Assembly (NCBI RefSeq): GCF_001693385.1
Contig: NZ_CP016428.1
Span: 4,898,001-4,962,000, forward strand
Length of the DNA stretch: 64,000 nt
Source of the DNA: Bradyrhizobium icense
Lineage (GTDB): Bacteria; Pseudomonadota; Alphaproteobacteria; Rhizobiales; Xanthobacteraceae
Reading direction: 5' to 3'
Shown: piece after piece, positions 16,492 to 24,605 of the stretch
How the letters are laid out: every line of letters starts with the position of its first letter
Position numbering within the stretch: position 1 is the first letter of the stretch
Program-made: the position numbers and the translations under genes
The notes under the pieces: generated by a model
What the model saw: only the letters and a program-made list of their open reading frames with translations
Told to the model about the DNA's origin: nothing
Database searches by the model: none

Positions 16492-17988
16492 CTACTTCAT
16501 CGTCGGGATCGAGAACTCCGCGCCTTCCTTGACGCCCGAAGGCCAGCGCGAGGTCACCGTCTTGGTCTTAGTGTAGAAGCGGACCGAGTCCGGACCGTGC
16601 TGGTTGAGATCGCCGAAGCCCGACTTCTTCCAGCCGCCGAAGGTATAGTAGGCGATCGGCACCGGGATCGGCACGTTGATGCCGACCATGCCGACATTGA
16701 CGCGTGCCGCAAAGTCACGCGCCGCATCGCCATCGCGTGTGAAGATCGCGACGCCATTGCCGTAGTCATGCTCGGACGGCAGCGCCAGCGCTTCCTTGTA
16801 GTCATGGGCGCGAACCACCGAGAGCACCGGGCCAAAAATCTCTTCCTTGTAGATCCGCATGTCCTTGGTGACGTTGTCAAACAGCGAACCGCCGAGATAA
16901 AAACCCTTCTCGTAGCCCTGCATCTTGAAGCCGCGGCCGTCCACGGCGAGCGTGGCGCCTTCCTTGATGCCGATATCGATGTAGTTCTTCACCTTCTCGA
17001 CCGCCTCGCGCGTCACCAGCGGGCCGTAATCGGCGGACGGATCGACCGAGGTGCCGATCTTGAGCGACTCCACGCGCGGGATCAGCTTTTCCATCAGGCG
17101 ATCGGCGGTGGGCTTGCCGACGGGAACCGCGACGGAAACCGCCATGCAGCGCTCGCCGGCCGAGCCGTAACCGGCACCGATCAGCGCGTCGACCGTCTGA
17201 TCCATGTCGGCGTCGGGCATCACGATGGCGTGGTTCTTGGCGCCGCCAAAACACTGGCAGCGCTTGCCGGTCTGGGCGGCGCGCTCATAGATGTATTGCG
17301 CGATCGGCGTCGAGCCGACGAAGCCGATCGCCTTGATATCGGGGTCGTCGAGAATGGCGTCGACGGCTTCCTTGTCGCCGTTGACGACGTTGAGGATGCC
17401 GGGCGGCAGTCCCGCCTCCATCATCAATTCGGCGAGCCGCATCGGTACGCCGGGATCGCGCTCCGAAGGCTTCAGGATAAAGGCGTTGCCGCAGGCGATC
17501 GCGGGCGCGAACTTCCACATCGGGATCATCGCCGGGAAATTGAACGGCGTGATGCCGGCCACGACGCCCAGCGGCTGGCGCAGCGAGTAGATGTCGATGC
17601 CGGGACCGGCGCCTTCGGTGTATTCACCCTTCATCAGATGCGGAATGCCGCAGGCGAATTCCGCGACTTCGAGGCCGCGCTGGATGTCGCCCTTGGCGTC
17701 GGGAACTGTCTTGCCGTGTTCGCGCGCCAGAAGCTCGGCGAGCTTGTCGTAGTCGCGCTGCACCAGTTCGACGAACTTCATCATCACCCGCGCGCGGCGC
17801 TGCGGATTGGTGTTGGCCCATTCGGGCTGGGCAAGCGCGGCGTTTTCGACGGCCGCGCGGACTTCCGCTTTTGACGCCAGCGCCACCTTGGCCTGGACGT
17901 CGCCGGTCATCGGCTCGAAAACGTCGGCCGTCCGCCCGGACGTTCCCTTGACCTCTTTGCCGCCGATAAAGTGTCCGATTGAGCGCAT
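16492..17988 (-). CDS. mmsA: CoA-acylating methylmalonate-semialdehyde dehydrogenase
   Basis: A 498-residue aldehyde dehydrogenase of the MMSDH type. It has ITPFNFPAMIPMWKFAPAIA, FVGSTPIAQYIYERA, and the diagnostic FGGAKNHAIVMPDAD, in which asparagine stands where ordinary ALDHs keep the general-base glutamate. The catalytic cysteine is Cys281 in GSAGERCMAVS. It converts methylmalonate semialdehyde plus CoA and NAD to propionyl-CoA and CO2, the last step of distal valine degradation. It is the first gene of the leftward operon; GGGAG lies seven bases before the ATG. A LysR gene is divergent, 103 bases away. Confidence 0.95.
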   Translation of the reverse strand: MRSIGHFIGGKEVKGTSGRTADVFEPMTGDVQAKVALASKAEVRAAVENAALAQPEWANTNPQRRARVMMKFVELVQRDYDKLAELLAREHGKTVPDAKGDIQRGLEVAEFACGIPHLMKGEYTEGAGPGIDIYSLRQPLGVVAGITPFNFPAMIPMWKFAPAIACGNAFILKPSERDPGVPMRLAELMMEAGLPPGILNVVNGDKEAVDAILDDPDIKAIGFVGSTPIAQYIYERAAQTGKRCQCFGGAKNHAIVMPDADMDQTVDALIGAGYGSAGERCMAVSVAVPVGKPTADRLMEKLIPRVESLKIGTSVDPSADYGPLVTREAVEKVKNYIDIGIKEGATLAVDGRGFKMQGYEKGFYLGGSLFDNVTKDMRIYKEEIFGPVLSVVRAHDYKEALALPSEHDYGNGVAIFTRDGDAARDFAARVNVGMVGINVPIPVPIAYYTFGGWKKSGFGDLNQHGPDSVRFYTKTKTVTSRWPSGVKEGAEFSIPTMK

Positions 17989-18072
17989 GAATGATCTCCC
18001 TAAGGTCCCGTCTGGGATTGCTTTCGAGCCCCTTTTTGACCTGCATTTCTTGGGATACAAGTCCGATATATT

Positions 18073-18087
18073 GCACCATAGATGTGC
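18073..18087. promoter_or_regulatory. Possible LysR operator in the mmsA-lysR gap
   Basis: GCAC-CATAGAT-GTGC is an interrupted palindrome in the 103-base gap between mmsA and the divergent LysR gene. It ends five bases before the lysR ATG and about 85 bases before mmsA. The location fits a LysR site that could affect both genes; the palindrome is short, so this is tentative. Confidence 0.35.
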
Positions 18088-18091
18088 GGAA

Positions 18092-19006
18092 ATGCTGGAT
18101 CAAGGTGACCGTTCGATCGACTGGGATGACTTCCGTTTCGTCCTCGCCATCGTGCGCGGCGGGTCGGTTTCCGCTGCCGCCAAGCAGCTCGGGGTCGATC
18201 ATGCCACGGTGATCCGCCGTGTCGACCGGCTGGAACGGCATCTCTCCGCAAAGCTGTTCGATCGCCGCAAGACCGGCTACCTCCTGACCGAAGCCGGCCA
18301 GCGCGTGGCCGACAGCGCGGAGGCGATGGAATCCACCATCGTCGCGAACCAGGAGGCGGTCGGCGGCTCGCGCGCCCAGCTCACCGGTACGGTTCGGATC
18401 GGCGCCCCCGACGGTTTCGGCAGCCATTTCCTGGCCGCCCGGCTTCTGAAATTCACAGAGCGGTATCCCGATCTCGACCTGCAACTCGTCGCCACCGCGC
18501 GGCTGTTCAGCCTGTCGAAGCGTGAGGCCGACATCGCGATCAGCCTCTCCATGCCCAAGGAGGGCCGGATCGTCGGCCGCAAGCTGCTCGACTACAGCCT
18601 CGGGCTCTATGCCGCGCCGGCCTATCTCGACCGCGCGCCGAAAATCGCATCGCGCGGCGACCTGCCGGGACATCGCTTCGTCGGCTATATCGAGGAACTG
18701 CTGTTCACCCCGGAACTGGACTACCTGCCGCAGGTCTCGCCGAAGATCTCGGCCAAATTCCGTAGTGCCAACCTGATCGCGCAGCTCAACGCCACCATTG
18801 CCGGCTTTGGGATTGCCGTGCTGCCGCATTTCATGGCGACGGCGCACCCGGAATTGCGGCCGGTATTGCCGGATGAGGTGAGGATCTCGCGCACGTTCTG
18901 GATGCTGATGCACGCCGACAGCAAGGATCTGGCGCGCATTCGCGCGGTGGCCGATTACATCTGCGAGACGGTGGAAAGCGAGCGGGCGCTGTTTGGCGGG
19001 CGGTGA
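18092..19006 (+). CDS. LysR family transcriptional regulator of the valine-type operon
   Basis: A 304-residue LysR regulator. The N-terminal winged HTH reads FVLAIVRGGSVSAAAKQLGVDHATVIRRVDRLERHL across residues 14-50, followed by LFDRRKTGYLLTEAGQ. The rest is a periplasmic-binding-protein-like effector domain. LysR proteins usually control a divergent operon in response to a pathway intermediate, which here would be the mmsA operon. The start at 18092 places the HTH at the usual distance from the N terminus; earlier in-frame starts would run into the mmsA coding region. Confidence 0.87.
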   Translation: MLDQGDRSIDWDDFRFVLAIVRGGSVSAAAKQLGVDHATVIRRVDRLERHLSAKLFDRRKTGYLLTEAGQRVADSAEAMESTIVANQEAVGGSRAQLTGTVRIGAPDGFGSHFLAARLLKFTERYPDLDLQLVATARLFSLSKREADIAISLSMPKEGRIVGRKLLDYSLGLYAAPAYLDRAPKIASRGDLPGHRFVGYIEELLFTPELDYLPQVSPKISAKFRSANLIAQLNATIAGFGIAVLPHFMATAHPELRPVLPDEVRISRTFWMLMHADSKDLARIRAVADYICETVESERALFGGR

Positions 19007-19025
19007 CGGTCTGGCACAAATCATC

Positions 19026-19146
19026 GTCGTCCCTGCGGAACGCAGGACCCATAACCACCATTGCAGATTGGCAGCGAAAGTCGTCTCACCTTGTGCCGCT
19101 TCCCATAGCCGCGGCGTATGTGTCCCGGCTCAAGGCCGGGACGACG
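19026..19146. repeat. Two-hairpin intergenic element
   Basis: The outer ends CGTCGTCC (19026-19033) and GGGACGACG (19138-19146) are complementary. The left arm folds as GTCCCTGCG-GAA-CGCAGGAC (one bulge) and the right arm as a perfect 8-bp hairpin GTCCCGGC-TCAAG-GCCGGGAC at 19122-19142. It lies between the convergent 3' ends of the LysR and TetR genes and shares the TCAAG loop with the elements at 10990 and 52341. Confidence 0.7.
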
Positions 19147-19167
19147 GCAACGGAAATCGCGTGCCCT

Positions 19168-19785
19168 CTAATTCACCTTCGCGCGCGCTTTCTTTGCAGC
19201 CGGCTTCACCTCGGCACGGGTCCGCGCTGCCTCGCGGCCGGCGGCGAGAATTTCGTCGGAGAATTCGCCGCTGCCGGCGACGCGCGACATCACCAGCGTA
19301 CCCATCATGGTTGCCAGCATGCCCATGGCCTGCCGGCGTGCCGTCTTGCGCGGCACGTCCGGAATCTGATCGGCCATCACATCGATCAACTGCTCCAGCT
19401 TGGCGGTAAAGGCCTTGCGCGTCTTTGCGCTTTCCCGGGCGATCTCGGCACCGAGCGTGGGAACGGCGCAACCGCGGCCGGGATCGTCGCGATGCACCGT
19501 CGAGACGTAGGAATCGACGATCGTCGACAGCCGCTTCTCCGCCGGCGTTTCAGCGGCAATCTTTCGCCAGCGCTCGACCGAGCGGTCCATCGCATAGGCA
19601 AAAGCCTCGATCACCAGCGCCTCGCGGGAATCGAAATGCGCGTAGAAGCCGCCATGGGTCAGGCCCGCCTCCTTCATCAGATCGGCGACGCCGATGCCAT
19701 GCGCGCCCTTTTCGCGAAGGCGCACCGACGCCTTCTTCACGATCCGCGCGTGAGTCTCCTGCTTGTGCTCTTTCGAATAACGCAT
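19168..19785 (-). CDS. TetR/AcrR family transcriptional regulator
   Basis: A 205-residue regulator. The N-terminal HTH is THARIVKKASVRLREKG followed by IGVADLMKEAGLTHGGFYAHF and the DSREALVIEAF helix, typical of TetR. The C-terminal ligand domain is mostly helical and ends in a lysine- and alanine-rich tail. The ATG at 19785 is one codon inside an alternative TTG. It lies 62 bases downstream of the thioesterase gene on the same strand, so it could be expressed from its own promoter or with it. The likely targets are the neighbouring thioesterase and enoyl-CoA hydratase genes (inference). Confidence 0.87.
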   Translation of the reverse strand: MRYSKEHKQETHARIVKKASVRLREKGAHGIGVADLMKEAGLTHGGFYAHFDSREALVIEAFAYAMDRSVERWRKIAAETPAEKRLSTIVDSYVSTVHRDDPGRGCAVPTLGAEIARESAKTRKAFTAKLEQLIDVMADQIPDVPRKTARRQAMGMLATMMGTLVMSRVAGSGEFSDEILAAGREAARTRAEVKPAAKKARAKVN

Positions 19786-19801
19786 CAACGCATCCTATTA
19801 A

Positions 19802-19815
19802 ATGTCCCTGGTCAT
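19802..19815. promoter_or_regulatory. Possible TetR operator upstream of the TetR gene
   Basis: ATGTCCCTGGTCAT is an imperfect 14-bp palindrome of the form ATGnCCnnGGnCAT, 17 bases before the tetR start. Its symmetry and place suit autorepression. No second clear copy was found in the thioesterase-hydratase gap, where only a short ATGA-CGA-TCAT lies, so the assignment is weak. Confidence 0.3.
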
Positions 19816-19847
19816 ATAATAGCAGTTGTGCGTGGGAAAAGCTGCAT

Positions 19848-20384
19848 CTAATTCGTCTTTTCAACGCCGAGCATCGTGAACGTTCCGGTCGCGTGCACTG
19901 CAAGATTGCCCGCACGGTCACGGACGAAGCCTTCGGCATAGCTGGTCTGGCGGCCGAACTTTATCACCTTGCCTTCCGCCGAGATCGCACCCGACCGCAC
20001 CGACAATGGCCGTAGATAGGTCAGCTTGAGGTCCAGCGTGACCGAGGTCTGCCCCGCCGGCTGCATGGTTGTGATGGCACAACCCATGGCAGTATCCAGG
20101 AGCGCCGCGGCCGTCGCGCCGTGGAGCAGTCCGATGGTGTTCTCCAGGCTCTCGTCAGGATCCAGTTCCATCACGATCCGGCCGGGCTCGGCAATGCGCA
20201 TCTCGAAACCGATCAGCCGCGCCATCGGTGGCGGTGGCAGGATGCCGTCGCGGATCGCGCTCATGATCTCGAGCCCGGACATTCCGGATGCCGCCCGGGC
20301 AATCGGCCCCGGCGCCTGCCATTCCACCACCCGATGCCTGCGCATATCGAACGAAAACAGATCGACAGTCTCGGTCAGAGTCAT
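19848..20384 (-). CDS. PaaI/YbdB-type hotdog acyl-CoA thioesterase
   Basis: A 178-residue hotdog protein. The active-site helix is NTIGLLHGATAAALLDTAMG, with the conserved HG and Asp of the PaaI family, followed by the strands VTLDLKLTYLRPLSVRSG and HATGTFTML. Such enzymes hydrolyse aryl- or acyl-CoA thioesters, often to rescue CoA in degradation pathways. It has an extra N terminus of about 45 residues before the core. It is divergent from the enoyl-CoA hydratase gene, with a gap of 135 bases, and sits in front of the TetR gene. Confidence 0.83.
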   Translation of the reverse strand: MTLTETVDLFSFDMRRHRVVEWQAPGPIARAASGMSGLEIMSAIRDGILPPPPMARLIGFEMRIAEPGRIVMELDPDESLENTIGLLHGATAAALLDTAMGCAITTMQPAGQTSVTLDLKLTYLRPLSVRSGAISAEGKVIKFGRQTSYAEGFVRDRAGNLAVHATGTFTMLGVEKTN

Positions 20385-20519
20385 GGCAGCTCCTTTAAAT
20401 GACGATCATAATTCTATATCGGTGCGAGCGGTCGCGCAATGCCCCTCGCCCGCTCTTGACAAGCCGGCGCAATGCCCCGGAAGTAATGGCAACGACCAGA
20501 ACAAGCCCGGAAGAACAAA

Positions 20520-21290
20520 ATGGAAATGCTCAATCCTCATTGCGGCATCGACCGCGACGACAGAGGCGTCGTTCGCCTCGCGATCTGCAATGCGGGTGCT
20601 CTCAACATCCTCTCCTCCGCCGTCACCGACGGCGTGCGCGAAGGGTTCGAGAGGCTCGCCGGCGACAAAACCATTCGCGTGGTCATCCTCGCCGGACAGA
20701 GCGAGAAGAGCATGATCGGCGGCGCCGACATCAAGGAGATGGCGCGCCTCGACCAGAAGTCGGCGGAAGCCTTCATCACGCGGCTGCGCGACCTCTGTGA
20801 GGCCGTACGCCACTTTCCAGCGCCGGTGATTGCGCGGCTTCCCGGCTGGTGCCTCGGTGGTGGACTGGAAGTCGCCGCGGCCTGCGATTTCCGGATTGCG
20901 GCCCGCGATTCCAAATTCGGCATGCCGGAAGTCCGCGTCGGCATCCCCTCGGTGATCCACGCTGCGCTGCTTCCGCGGCTGATCGGCTGGGGCCGCGCCC
21001 GCTGGCTGGTCATGACGGCGGAAAATATCGACGCGCACACCGCGCTCGCCTGGGGCCTGGTCGACGTGGTCGCGAAGGAAGGCGGGCTCGATGCCGCGGT
21101 CGAGCATACGGTGAAGGCGCTGCTCGAATGCGGGTCCGAAGCGCTGCGCTCGCAGAAGGAGTTGCTGCGGCAATGGGAGGAACTGCCGTTGACCGAATCC
21201 GTCAACTTGAGCGTTGGCGTGTTCGGCAAATCGTTCCTGACCGGTGAGCCGCAGCGGCTGATGCAGGGATTTCTCGACCGCAAGAAATAG
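20520..21290 (+). CDS. Enoyl-CoA hydratase/isomerase family protein
   Basis: A 256-residue crotonase. SMIGGADIKEMA provides one oxyanion-hole element, and LPGWCLGGGLEVAAACDFRI contains the other together with the first catalytic glutamate (GLEV). SKFGMPEVRVGIPSV holds the second glutamate, so the hydratase pair is complete. It probably hydrates a 2-enoyl-CoA in the cytoplasm. It is not in the mmsA operon but could supply its missing methacrylyl-CoA hydratase step. A second ATG two codons in is an alternative start. A very short gene with a strong ribosome site follows 12 bases after the stop. Confidence 0.86.
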   Translation: MEMLNPHCGIDRDDRGVVRLAICNAGALNILSSAVTDGVREGFERLAGDKTIRVVILAGQSEKSMIGGADIKEMARLDQKSAEAFITRLRDLCEAVRHFPAPVIARLPGWCLGGGLEVAAACDFRIAARDSKFGMPEVRVGIPSVIHAALLPRLIGWGRARWLVMTAENIDAHTALAWGLVDVVAKEGGLDAAVEHTVKALLECGSEALRSQKELLRQWEELPLTESVNLSVGVFGKSFLTGEPQRLMQGFLDRKK

Positions 21291-21302
21291 ACGGAGGGAG
21301 GC

Positions 21303-21413
21303 ATGAGACCTGCCGGCAAGGGACCGCTGGAGTCGCTCGTGCTCGGCCACGAGCTCGGCGATGTCGCGGCCTTCCGGAAGGCGATTGCAACCGCCCTCGA
21401 CGGGCTGCAATAG
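21303..21413 (+). CDS. Small ORF with strong ribosome site (hypothetical, 36 aa)
   Basis: ATG at 21303 follows GGAGGGAGG at a short distance, the strongest Shine-Dalgarno in this neighbourhood. The frame encodes 36 residues starting MRPAGKGPLESLVLGHELGD and containing a helix-like AAFRKAIATALDGLQ. It begins 12 bases after the enoyl-CoA hydratase stop, so it would be co-translated from the same mRNA. I do not recognise the product. It could be a true small protein or a relic of a longer gene. Confidence 0.4.
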   Translation: MRPAGKGPLESLVLGHELGDVAAFRKAIATALDGLQ

Positions 21414-21477
21414 CGGCGGCTCGCGCCTGCCGATCCATCAATTTCTCTCATGCGGACGGTGAGATTTTTTTATCGGA

Positions 21478-21507
21478 TTGCCTGGTTGCGATACTGTCGC
21501 GTATAAT
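21478..21507 (+). promoter_or_regulatory. Candidate sigma-70-type promoter for the MFS gene
   Basis: TTGCCT and TATAAT are separated by 18 bases in an unusually AT-rich stretch (21465-21540) of a GC-rich genome. The predicted transcript would have a leader of roughly 150 bases before the MFS start at 21666. No riboswitch-like structure was recognised in the leader. Confidence 0.4.
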
Positions 21508-21665
21508 ATTATTTTCATAATTTAATATCTGGCTCGCACGGATCGCCGCTGGCGTCGCCATGTCCTGAAATGAGGGAAGTACGACATTCAAGTCAGACCA
21601 CTGTCACGTCAGGATACGTAAAGCCGCCTAAAGCAAATCTTCCGACCGCAATCCTCCGAGGCCCG

Positions 21666-22949
21666 ATGATCTCGAACTGGCTGTCAGCCGCCCTCGCGCG
21701 CCGCAACATCCATTACGGCTGGATGATGGTCGCCGTGACCTTCCTCACCGCCCTGATCGCCGCCGGCACGGTCGGCGCACCCGGCGTTTTCATCGTGCCC
21801 TTGCAGAAGGAGTTCGGCTGGACCACGGCAGAGATTTCCTCGGCGCTGTCGATCCGCTTTATCCTGTTCGGGTTGATGGCGCCGTTCGCCGCGGCGTTGC
21901 TGAACCGCTACGGGCTGCGGAACGTGACGCTGGCAGCGCAGATCATCGTGGTATCCGGGCTCATCGCGTCACTGGCGATGACGCAGGTCTGGCACTTGAT
22001 GCTGCTGTGGGGCGTGGTGATCGGGCTCGGCACCGGCATGACGGCGCTGGTGCTGGGCGCCACGATCGCTGCGCGCTGGTTCGTGGCGCGACGCGGCCTC
22101 GTCGTCGGTATCCTGACCGCGAGTGTCGCCACCGGACAGCTCGCCTTCCTGCCGCTGCTGGCGAGTCTGACCGAGACTTACGGCTGGCGGGTCGCGCTGG
22201 CGCTGGTGTGCGTCATGATGGGCGTTGCGGCCTTTGCCGTGCTGATGATCATGCGTGACCGGCCGAGCGATGTGGGCTTAAGGCCATTCGGCGACGAAGG
22301 CACCGAGCCGCTGCCTGCGCCGCCGCCGAACAACACGCCGATCATGGCGGCAGCGCTGGGCACGCTGCGCGATGCTTCGAAGTCGGGCGTGTTCTGGATC
22401 CTGTTCGCCACCTTCTTCATCTGCGGCGCCTCTACCAACGGGCTGGTCCAGGTTCACTTGATCCCGATGTGCCTCGACTTCGGCATTCCGCAGGTGCAGG
22501 CGGCGAGCCTGCTGGCTGCGATGGGCATTTTCGATTTCGTCGGTACTATCGCCTCCGGCTGGCTGTCCGACCGCTACGACAACCGCTGGCTCCTGTTCTG
22601 GTATTACGGCTTGCGCGGCCTGTCGCTGCTGTTCCTGCCTTTCTCCGATTTCACGCTCTACGGTCTTTCGCTGTTTGCGATGTTCTACGGGCTCGACTGG
22701 ATCGCCACCGTGCCGCCGACGGTGCGGCTCACTACGCAGCGGTTCGGTCCCGAACGTGCCAATCTCGTGTTCGGCTGGATTTTTGCCGGCCATCAGTTGG
22801 GCGCGGGTGTCGCGGCGTTCGGCGCCGGCCTGTCGCGGACGGTGCTGCAGACCTATTTGCCGGCGTTCTTCGTTGCCGGCGCGCTCTGTGTGGTGGCAGC
22901 GCTGATTGTGTTGGTGATCTCGCGGCCGCCGAAACCTGTGGCGGTGTGA
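21666..22949 (+). CDS. MFS transporter (oxalate/formate antiporter- or monocarboxylate-type)
   Basis: A 427-residue integral membrane protein with about 12 hydrophobic segments. NIHYGWMMVAVTFLTALIA is the first, the GNNG-like loop is replaced by ALLNRYGLRN, and GWLSDRYDNRWLLFWYYGL is the conserved loop between helices 8 and 9. The central loop, rich in proline (EPLPAPPPNN), separates two six-helix halves. It resembles OFA and YhjX-like carriers of small carboxylates, but the substrate is not determined. The ATG at 21666 has GAGG eight bases upstream; longer starts lack hydrophobic or conserved sequence. Confidence 0.82.
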   Translation: MISNWLSAALARRNIHYGWMMVAVTFLTALIAAGTVGAPGVFIVPLQKEFGWTTAEISSALSIRFILFGLMAPFAAALLNRYGLRNVTLAAQIIVVSGLIASLAMTQVWHLMLLWGVVIGLGTGMTALVLGATIAARWFVARRGLVVGILTASVATGQLAFLPLLASLTETYGWRVALALVCVMMGVAAFAVLMIMRDRPSDVGLRPFGDEGTEPLPAPPPNNTPIMAAALGTLRDASKSGVFWILFATFFICGASTNGLVQVHLIPMCLDFGIPQVQAASLLAAMGIFDFVGTIASGWLSDRYDNRWLLFWYYGLRGLSLLFLPFSDFTLYGLSLFAMFYGLDWIATVPPTVRLTTQRFGPERANLVFGWIFAGHQLGAGVAAFGAGLSRTVLQTYLPAFFVAGALCVVAALIVLVISRPPKPVAV

Positions 22950-22958
22950 ATCCAGCAA

Positions 22959-23039
22959 GTCATTCCGGGGCGATGCGCAGCATCGAACCCGGAATCTCGA
23001 GATTCCGGGTTCGATGCTAACGCACCATCCCGGAATGAC
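22959..23039. repeat. 81-bp four-armed palindromic element, copy 1
   Basis: Outer arms GTCATTCCGGG (22959-22969) and CCCGGAATGAC (23029-23039) enclose a perfect 40-bp palindrome at 22979-23018 centred on CTCGAG. A second copy of exactly the same total length lies at 37809-37889. This copy separates the convergent MFS and carboxyltransferase genes, six bases from the latter's stop, and may terminate transcription from both sides. Confidence 0.88.
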
Positions 23040-23045
23040 ATCTCA

Positions 23046-24605
23046 CTACGGCCGTGTCGACATGTTGGCTGGCGGACCGACGCGCCGAATCGGCTCCGCC
23101 AGTCGCGCGAACTCACACAACAGCGAACGCGTCTTGCGCGGGTCGATCACCTCCTCGACCCAGAATTTCTCGGCGGAGCGGAACGGCGAGCGCAGCTTGT
23201 TGAGGCGGTCCTCGATCTCTTTCAATTTCGCGGCCGGATCGTCCGACTCGTCGATATCGGCGCGGTAGGCGGCCTCGATGCCGCCTTCCAGCGGCAGCGA
23301 GCCCCAATAGGCCGACGGCCAGGCGTAACGCATCGAATAGCGGTTGGCCGGCTGGTGCACGACGCCGGCGACGCCGAACGCGTTGCGCACGATGATGGTG
23401 CACCAGGGAACAGTCGACTGATTAACCGCGGCCATCGCACGGACGCCGTGGCGGATGGTCGCCGACTTCTCGGCCTCGAGACCGATCATGAAGCCGGGGC
23501 AATCCATCAGATAGACGACAGGCAGATGGAAGGTCTCGGCGAAATCGACCCAGCGCACCACTTTCTGGCACGCCTCCGCCGTCCACGACCCGCCATAGTG
23601 AAAGGGATCGCTCGCTAGTAGCAGCACCGCGCGTCCCTCAAGCCGGGCAAGGCCGGTGATGATCGGGCGGCCGAAATTGGAATTCACTTCGAAGAACGAG
23701 CCCTTGTCGACGACGGCGTCGATGATCGGACGCATTTTGTAGACCTGGCGGCGATTGCGCGGCACCGCCTTGATCAGCGATTCTTCCGCGCGCTCCGGAT
23801 CGTCGTTGCAGGGCCTGGTCGGCGGTAGGTCGTAGACCGATGAAGGCAGATAGGACAGAAAACGCCTGGCGCGTTCGAACGCCTCCTCTTCCGTATCGAC
23901 GGCATCATCGACGCCGCCGGCGCGGGTCTGGATCTCGGCGCCGCCGAGTTCCTGCTTCGTCAGATCCTGACCGAGGCGTTTTACGACCGGGGGGCCCGCG
24001 ACGAACATCGCGGAATTGCGGGTCATGACGGAGTAATGGCTTGCCGCGAGCCGCGCCGCGCCAAGACCCGCGACTGAGCCAAGGCCCAGCGCGACCACAG
24101 GCACTCGCGCCATGTTCGCCGTCGTGAACCAGTACCAGCGCGTGCCGCCGACCCCGCCGGGCAGATTCGCAGCGCCACGCGTCTCGATCGTCTTCACAGA
24201 GCCGCCACCGCCCGAGCCTTCGATCACGCGAATGATCGGCAGGCGAAAATCATGCGCCATCTCCTCGGCCATCAGCGGCTTGGCCGAGATCGAGGCATCG
24301 GCCGAACCGCCGCGCACGGTGAAATCGTCGCCGACCACGACCACGGTGCGGCCGTTGATCCTGCCGCGGCCGAACACGCAGTTGGCTGGGGTCAGTTGCT
24401 TGAGCTCGCTGTTTTCGTCGTATTCGGCGATGCCGGAAATCGCGCCGATCTCGTGGAAGGAATTCTTGTCGATCAGTCTGTCGATGCGCTCCCGAACGGT
24501 AAGCCGGCCCTGGTCATGCTGGCGCTTGACCTTGTCAACGCCTCCCATCTCGCGCGCGAACGCTTCGCGCCGGGCGAGCTCGTCGAGCTCCGGCTTCCAG
24601 TTCAT
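23046..24605 (-). CDS. Acyl-CoA carboxylase-type carboxyltransferase (beta) subunit
   Basis: A 519-residue carboxyltransferase with two crotonase-like halves. The N half contains GRTVVVVGDDFTVRGGSADA and RVIEGSGGGGSVKTIETRG, and the C half GRPIITGLARLEGRAVLLLA and LMDCPGFMIGLEAEKSATIRHG, matching propionyl-, methylcrotonyl- or other acyl-CoA carboxylases. It transfers CO2 between carboxybiotin and an acyl-CoA. The carrier gene is divergent about 1 kb away; no biotin carboxylase gene is in the window. The ATG at 24605 has GGAGG and lies 71 bases inside the IclR gene. The acyl-CoA used is unknown. Confidence 0.88.
   Translation of the reverse strand: MNWKPELDELARREAFAREMGGVDKVKRQHDQGRLTVRERIDRLIDKNSFHEIGAISGIAEYDENSELKQLTPANCVFGRGRINGRTVVVVGDDFTVRGGSADASISAKPLMAEEMAHDFRLPIIRVIEGSGGGGSVKTIETRGAANLPGGVGGTRWYWFTTANMARVPVVALGLGSVAGLGAARLAASHYSVMTRNSAMFVAGPPVVKRLGQDLTKQELGGAEIQTRAGGVDDAVDTEEEAFERARRFLSYLPSSVYDLPPTRPCNDDPERAEESLIKAVPRNRRQVYKMRPIIDAVVDKGSFFEVNSNFGRPIITGLARLEGRAVLLLASDPFHYGGSWTAEACQKVVRWVDFAETFHLPVVYLMDCPGFMIGLEAEKSATIRHGVRAMAAVNQSTVPWCTIIVRNAFGVAGVVHQPANRYSMRYAWPSAYWGSLPLEGGIEAAYRADIDESDDPAAKLKEIEDRLNKLRSPFRSAEKFWVEEVIDPRKTRSLLCEFARLAEPIRRVGPPANMSTRP

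Noticed and set aside
17807..18091. Longer N-terminal extension of the LysR regulator
   Set aside because: It would run through the first codons of mmsA on the other strand and push the HTH nearly 100 residues from the N terminus; LysR HTH domains start within about 20 residues.
22979..23018. 40-bp perfect palindrome considered as a phage attachment or telomere-resolvase site
   Set aside because: A second copy of the whole 81-bp element elsewhere in the window, and no integrase or resolvase gene nearby, fit a dispersed intergenic repeat better.
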